A stretch of DNA of 64,000 nucleotides from Peptococcaceae bacterium UBA7702. Its GTDB lineage: Bacteria > Bacillota > Dehalobacteriia > UBA7702. The position numbers and the translations under genes are program-made. Below the pieces are notes generated by a model. It saw only the letters and a list, made by a program, of their open reading frames with translations. It had not been told where the DNA came from and searched no databases. The stretch covers positions 68,871-132,870 of the forward strand of contig DLGE01000008.1 of NCBI GenBank assembly GCA_002482535.1. The letters are read 5' to 3'. Positions 60,611 through 64,000 of this stretch are shown here, one piece after another. Within the stretch, counting starts at the first letter, position 1, and each line of letters begins with the position of its first letter.

Positions 60611-61990
60611 ATGAGCAAGCAATTTGGAACCGACGGCGTCCGGGGGGAAGCCAACGTAAAACTCACGCCGGATCTTGCCTTTGCCATCGGCAGGGCCCTC
60701 ACGGCCCTTTTGCAAAGGGAAAGGCAGGCGGCGGGGAAAGAGGAACGCCCTGTGATCCTGGTGGGAAAAGACACCCGGCTTTCCGGTGATATGCTGGAGG
60801 GCGCTTTGGCCGCAGGGGTTTGCGCCCAAGGCGGTCTGATGCTGTCTTTGGGCGTCATCCCCACGCCGGCCGTCTCCGCCCTGGTGCGGGAAGAAAAGGC
60901 CGACGCCGGGGTGGTGATTTCCGCCTCCCATAACCCCTTTTACGATAACGGCATCAAGATTTTTGGCGCTGACGGCAGAAAATTTGCCGATGAAAAGGAA
61001 GCGGCCATGGAGGCGATGATCGCCGCCGCCGATTATCCGCCCCTGGCGCAAAAGGAGCGGATCGGGAAGGTGCTTCCTTATCCCCACGGTGGCGAAGTAT
61101 ACATCAGCCGCCTGAAAACGTTTTTTCCCCTTTCCCTTTCCGGACTGAAAGTGGTGGTGGATACGGCCAACGGCGCTACCTCGAATTACGCCCCGGCTCT
61201 GCTCAGGGATTTGGGCGCTACGGTGATTGATCTTTTTCACGATTACGACGGCGTCAATATCAATGAGGGCTGCGGCTCCACCAAGCCCCATATTATGGCG
61301 GCCAAGGTCAAAGCCAGCGGCGCCGACCTCGGCATTGCCTATGACGGGGATGGCGACCGCTTGATCATGGCAGATCATCGGGGGCAGATCGTTGACGGCG
61401 ATATGATCATGGCGCTAACGGCGAAATATTTAAAGGAAAAAGGCGAACTGGCGGAAAACCGTCTTGTGGTTACCGTGATGAGCAATCTCGCCCTCAAACT
61501 GGCCATGAGCCAGCTGGAAATTGAACTGTCGGTGACCTCCGTGGGGGATAAAAACGTCATGGTAGAGATGGATCAAAGCGGCGCCGTTCTCGGCGGCGAA
61601 CAGTCCGGGCATCTGATCCTCTCCCGCTATAACCCTACCGGCGACGGGATTTTATCATCGTTAATGGTATTAAAGATCATGACGGAGACCGGAAAAACCC
61701 TAAAGGAACTGTCTTCCATCGTTAAGCCGCTGCCGCAGATCCTCTATAATATTACCGTAGAACATGGCGCCTCCTGGCAGCAAAATCCTGCTATCACCGC
61801 TGCCCTGGGCCACGCCGAGACGAAACTTGGCGCCAAAGGCCGCATTTTGATTCGCCCCTCCGGCACAGAGCCGCTCTTACGGGTGATGGGCGAAGGCGGC
61901 GACAAAGAGGAATTGGAAGCGGTGCTGCAAGAGCTCATCAAGGTGATAGAGGAAGAACTCCCTTGCCAAAAGCAGGAGAAACCGGAATAA
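60611..61990 (+). CDS. glmM: Phosphoglucosamine mutase
   Basis: A 459-residue GlmM, converting glucosamine-6-phosphate to glucosamine-1-phosphate for UDP-GlcNAc synthesis. The active-site serine loop 'VVISASHNPFYDNGIKIFG' (about 95-113), metal loop 'YDGDGDRLI' (about 245) and C-terminal 'RPSGTEPLLRVM' are present. The ATG at 60611 is chosen because GGAGAGAAG lies just before it and the protein then starts 'MSKQFGTDGVRGEAN'; an in-frame ATG at 60596 overlaps that ribosome site. GlmM contacts CdaA in other Bacillota, fitting the operon. Confidence 0.96.
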   Translation: MSKQFGTDGVRGEANVKLTPDLAFAIGRALTALLQRERQAAGKEERPVILVGKDTRLSGDMLEGALAAGVCAQGGLMLSLGVIPTPAVSALVREEKADAGVVISASHNPFYDNGIKIFGADGRKFADEKEAAMEAMIAAADYPPLAQKERIGKVLPYPHGGEVYISRLKTFFPLSLSGLKVVVDTANGATSNYAPALLRDLGATVIDLFHDYDGVNINEGCGSTKPHIMAAKVKASGADLGIAYDGDGDRLIMADHRGQIVDGDMIMALTAKYLKEKGELAENRLVVTVMSNLALKLAMSQLEIELSVTSVGDKNVMVEMDQSGAVLGGEQSGHLILSRYNPTGDGILSSLMVLKIMTETGKTLKELSSIVKPLPQILYNITVEHGASWQQNPAITAALGHAETKLGAKGRILIRPSGTEPLLRVMGEGGDKEELEAVLQELIKVIEEELPCQKQEKPE

Positions 61991-62043
61991 AATAGAAATA
62001 ATAAAATTTATATGAGAAAACTGCATGAAAGGAGTTGATCATC

Positions 62044-63873
62044 ATGTGCGGAATCGCGGGCTATATCGGTGAAAAAGAAGCGCTACCGTTTTTGATCAGC
62101 GGATTGAAAAAACTGGAATATCGGGGTTACGATTCAGCAGGAATTGCCATTTACCATAACAATCATATCGAGGTGCACCGCCAGGCTGGGAAAATTGTTG
62201 ATTTGGAAAAAGCCATCGAGGGGTTGACCATTGAGGGAAGCCAAGGCATTGCCCATACCCGCTGGGCCACCCACGGCGCACCCTGTAACCGCAACTCTCA
62301 TCCCCACCGGGACAGTCACGGCCACATCGCCGTGGTGCATAACGGAATCATTGAAAATTATCTGGAGATCAAAAAAGAACTGGAGGCCAAAGGCCACCGG
62401 TTTTATTCGGAAACCGACACCGAAGTCATGCCAAACCTGATTGCCCATTGCTATGAAGGCGATCTTTTACAGGCAGTTTGGAAAGCCAAAGAAAAATTGC
62501 GCGGCTCTTATGCCGCGGTCTGCATGAGTCAGGACGACCCTGATTATCTTGTAGCCATCCGCCAGGACAGTCCCTTGATCGTCGGTTTTGGTAAAGATGG
62601 CAATTATCTTGCTTCGGATATCCCCGCCCTCATCGGCTATGTCGATCGTTACGTTGTCTTGAAAAACGGGGAAACCGCCGTTTTGACCAGGGACGGCGTG
62701 ACCTTCTACGCCGATGGCAAGGAAATTCATCCGGTCCCGGAAGCGATGACCATGGATCTGGCCGCGGCAAAAAAAGGCGGCTATGAGCATTTTATGCTGA
62801 AAGAAATTTTCGAGCAGCCCAGAGCATTGCGGGATTGTCTCAGTGGCAGAATCGTTTCGGATGGGAAAAAGATTGATCTTGGTGAATTGAAGCTCAGCGC
62901 TGAAAAGGTGGCCGGTATCAAAAAAATCGTCATGGTGGCCTGCGGTACCGCCTATCACGCCTGCTTTGTCGGGCGCTACGTCTACGAGAAATTGTTAAAG
63001 ATCCCCGTGGAAATCGATATCGCCTCGGAGTTTCGCTACCGTGACCCGATTTTGGATGAACACACCCTGACCATTGTCGTCTCCCAAAGCGGTGAGACCG
63101 CCGATACTTTGGCCGCCTTGGCCGAAGCGAAGAGGAAGGGCAGCCATATTTTGGCCATCACCAACGTCTGGGAAAGTTCCATTGCCCGCGATGCCGACGA
63201 TGTGATCTATACCCGGGCGGGCCTCGAAATCGCCGTGGCTTCCACCAAGGCTTACAGCACCCAGGTTTTAGCGATCTATCTCTTAGGTCTCTATATGGCC
63301 GAAATCAAGGGGGCCATGAGCACAGCGGAAATCGGCGAGGTCGTTGATGAACTCTACCGCCTCCCCGGCAAGGTTCAGCAGATTCTTGACGACAATCTTG
63401 AGACCATCAAGACTATGGGAGAAGCCATCACCCAATATGAAGACGCTTTCTTTATCGGCCGCGGCCTCGACTATGTCGTGGCCTTGGAAGGGGCGCTAAA
63501 GCTGAAAGAAATTTCCTATATCCATGCCGAAGCTTATGCCGCCGGGGAGCTGAAACACGGTACTTTAGCCTTGATTGTCGATGGCGTGCCCGTCGTCAGT
63601 CTCCTGACCCAGCGGAAACTCAAGGAAAAAATGATCAGCAACATCAAGGAGGCCCAGACGAGAGACGGTCAGATCTTTGCCATTGCCTTTGCTGGCGACG
63701 AGATGGCCGCGGAAGTGGCCGATCATGTCTGCTTCATCCCGGAAACCTTGGATATTTTGGCGCCGATCCTAACGGTGATCCCATTACAGCTATTTGCCTA
63801 TTACGCTTCGATCAAGCGCGGCATTGACGCCGACAAACCCAGGAATCTGGCGAAAAGCGTCACTGTGGAATAA
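62044..63873 (+). CDS. glmS: Glutamine-fructose-6-phosphate aminotransferase (isomerising)
   Basis: A 609-residue GlmS making glucosamine-6-phosphate from fructose-6-phosphate and glutamine. The N-terminal class-II glutaminase starts at Cys1 after Met removal ('MCGIAGYIG'), with 'HTRWATHG' and 'HNGIIENY'. Two SIS domains follow ('VACGTAYHAC', 'SQSGETADTLAALAEAK', 'EISYIHAEAYAAGELKHG'). The ATG at 62044 is needed to expose Cys1; an in-frame start at 62035 is therefore rejected. Only 53 bases separate it from glmM, so there is no room for a glmS ribozyme. Confidence 0.97.
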   Translation: MCGIAGYIGEKEALPFLISGLKKLEYRGYDSAGIAIYHNNHIEVHRQAGKIVDLEKAIEGLTIEGSQGIAHTRWATHGAPCNRNSHPHRDSHGHIAVVHNGIIENYLEIKKELEAKGHRFYSETDTEVMPNLIAHCYEGDLLQAVWKAKEKLRGSYAAVCMSQDDPDYLVAIRQDSPLIVGFGKDGNYLASDIPALIGYVDRYVVLKNGETAVLTRDGVTFYADGKEIHPVPEAMTMDLAAAKKGGYEHFMLKEIFEQPRALRDCLSGRIVSDGKKIDLGELKLSAEKVAGIKKIVMVACGTAYHACFVGRYVYEKLLKIPVEIDIASEFRYRDPILDEHTLTIVVSQSGETADTLAALAEAKRKGSHILAITNVWESSIARDADDVIYTRAGLEIAVASTKAYSTQVLAIYLLGLYMAEIKGAMSTAEIGEVVDELYRLPGKVQQILDDNLETIKTMGEAITQYEDAFFIGRGLDYVVALEGALKLKEISYIHAEAYAAGELKHGTLALIVDGVPVVSLLTQRKLKEKMISNIKEAQTRDGQIFAIAFAGDEMAAEVADHVCFIPETLDILAPILTVIPLQLFAYYASIKRGIDADKPRNLAKSVTVE

Positions 63874-63919
63874 GGGATCAAAATCGTGTCAATATAAATA
63901 TAAATATGAAAAGAGACGA

Positions 63920-63958
63920 CTCCCGCCCGGGGAAACCGGGCGGGAGCCATCTTTTTTT
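63920..63958 (+). terminator. Terminator after glmS
   Basis: CTCCCGCCCGG pairs exactly with CCGGGCGGGAG around GGAAA, followed by a T-run. It ends the cdaA-glmM-glmS operon; the remaining 42 bases hold nothing recognisable. Confidence 0.92.
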
Positions 63959-64000
63959 GGCGGTATTTTTATTCTGCAACTACATCTGCTGTTTTAGCGT

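Noticed and set aside
61991..62043. glmS ribozyme before glmS
   Set aside because: Only 53 bases separate glmM and glmS, too short for the ribozyme, and none of its conserved core is visible.
1..64000. tRNA genes, including tRNA-Pyl, and pylS/pylBCD
   Set aside because: I scanned for cloverleaf-like stretches and for a CUA anticodon context and for synthetase-like reading frames but found none; a proper tRNA search could still change this.

Overview
The window reads as a chromosomal segment of a spore-forming, anaerobic-type Bacillota (Clostridia in the broad sense). It carries spoIIGA-sigE and spoIIID, an S-layer-type surface protein with three SLH domains, a CsaB-type pyruvyltransferase (the enzyme family that makes cell-wall polymer a ligand for SLH domains), and several corrinoid-type methyltransferase genes. 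Three MttB-family genes contain an in-frame TAG at the same aligned position, so the organism very probably decodes UAG as pyrrolysine (Pyl). I saw no pyl genes, tRNA, rRNA, CRISPR array or transposase here.

Layout. 1-735: end of an SH3b-repeat protein. 867-10412: one operon from a consensus promoter, with a GlpA/GlpB/DUF1667-like flavoprotein trio, a surface protein with an alpha/alpha-barrel-like N-terminus, murJ, and a glycosyltransferase-CsaB fusion. 10425-20676 (minus strand): methylamine/betaine module A, with a sigma-54 activator, TauE-like permease, BCCT transporter, a MttB homologue with Ser at the Pyl position, a Pyl-type MttB and, further down, an APH-fold kinase. 20960-34556: a compact cobalamin riboswitch with intrinsic terminator leads a six-gene surface operon: a 1990-residue SLH protein with an N-terminal transcobalamin-like domain, a DUF4430 (transcobalamin-like C-terminal) membrane protein, MoxR ATPase, DUF58, a transglutaminase-like membrane protein lacking the catalytic Cys, and a lipoprotein. 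34570-35915: a small islet (RHH protein, SLOG/DUF1273-like protein) and spoIIID.

35953-41290: module B, with a sigma-54 activator divergent from a Pyl-type mttB followed by two DMT (EamA) transporters. 41343-45919: MacAB-like ABC export operon with two adaptor proteins. 46163-50391: module C, with a sigma-54 activator, a Pyl-type mttB and one EamA transporter. 50694-54464: pgi, phosphoglucomutase and rfbA. 54598-56753: ilvB-ilvN. 56955-58580: spoIIGA-sigE. 58735-63873: VanY-like carboxypeptidase, cdaA, a 39-residue remnant of cdaR, glmM and glmS.

How it fits together. Each mttB is paired with its own transporter(s) and an adjacent sigma-54 activator, and each module has a recognisable -24/-12 promoter. 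This suggests substrate-specific, inducible uptake and demethylation of different methylated amines. These enzymes need corrinoid, and the riboswitch-controlled surface operon between modules A and B looks like a corrinoid-capture apparatus on the S-layer; the B12-binding role is inference from domain similarity. No corrinoid protein (MttC type) or corrinoid reductive activator is present in the window, so the methyl-transfer partners must be elsewhere. Terminal TAG stops are rare: 3 of about 43 non-Pyl genes. Coordinates of short sites were counted by eye.
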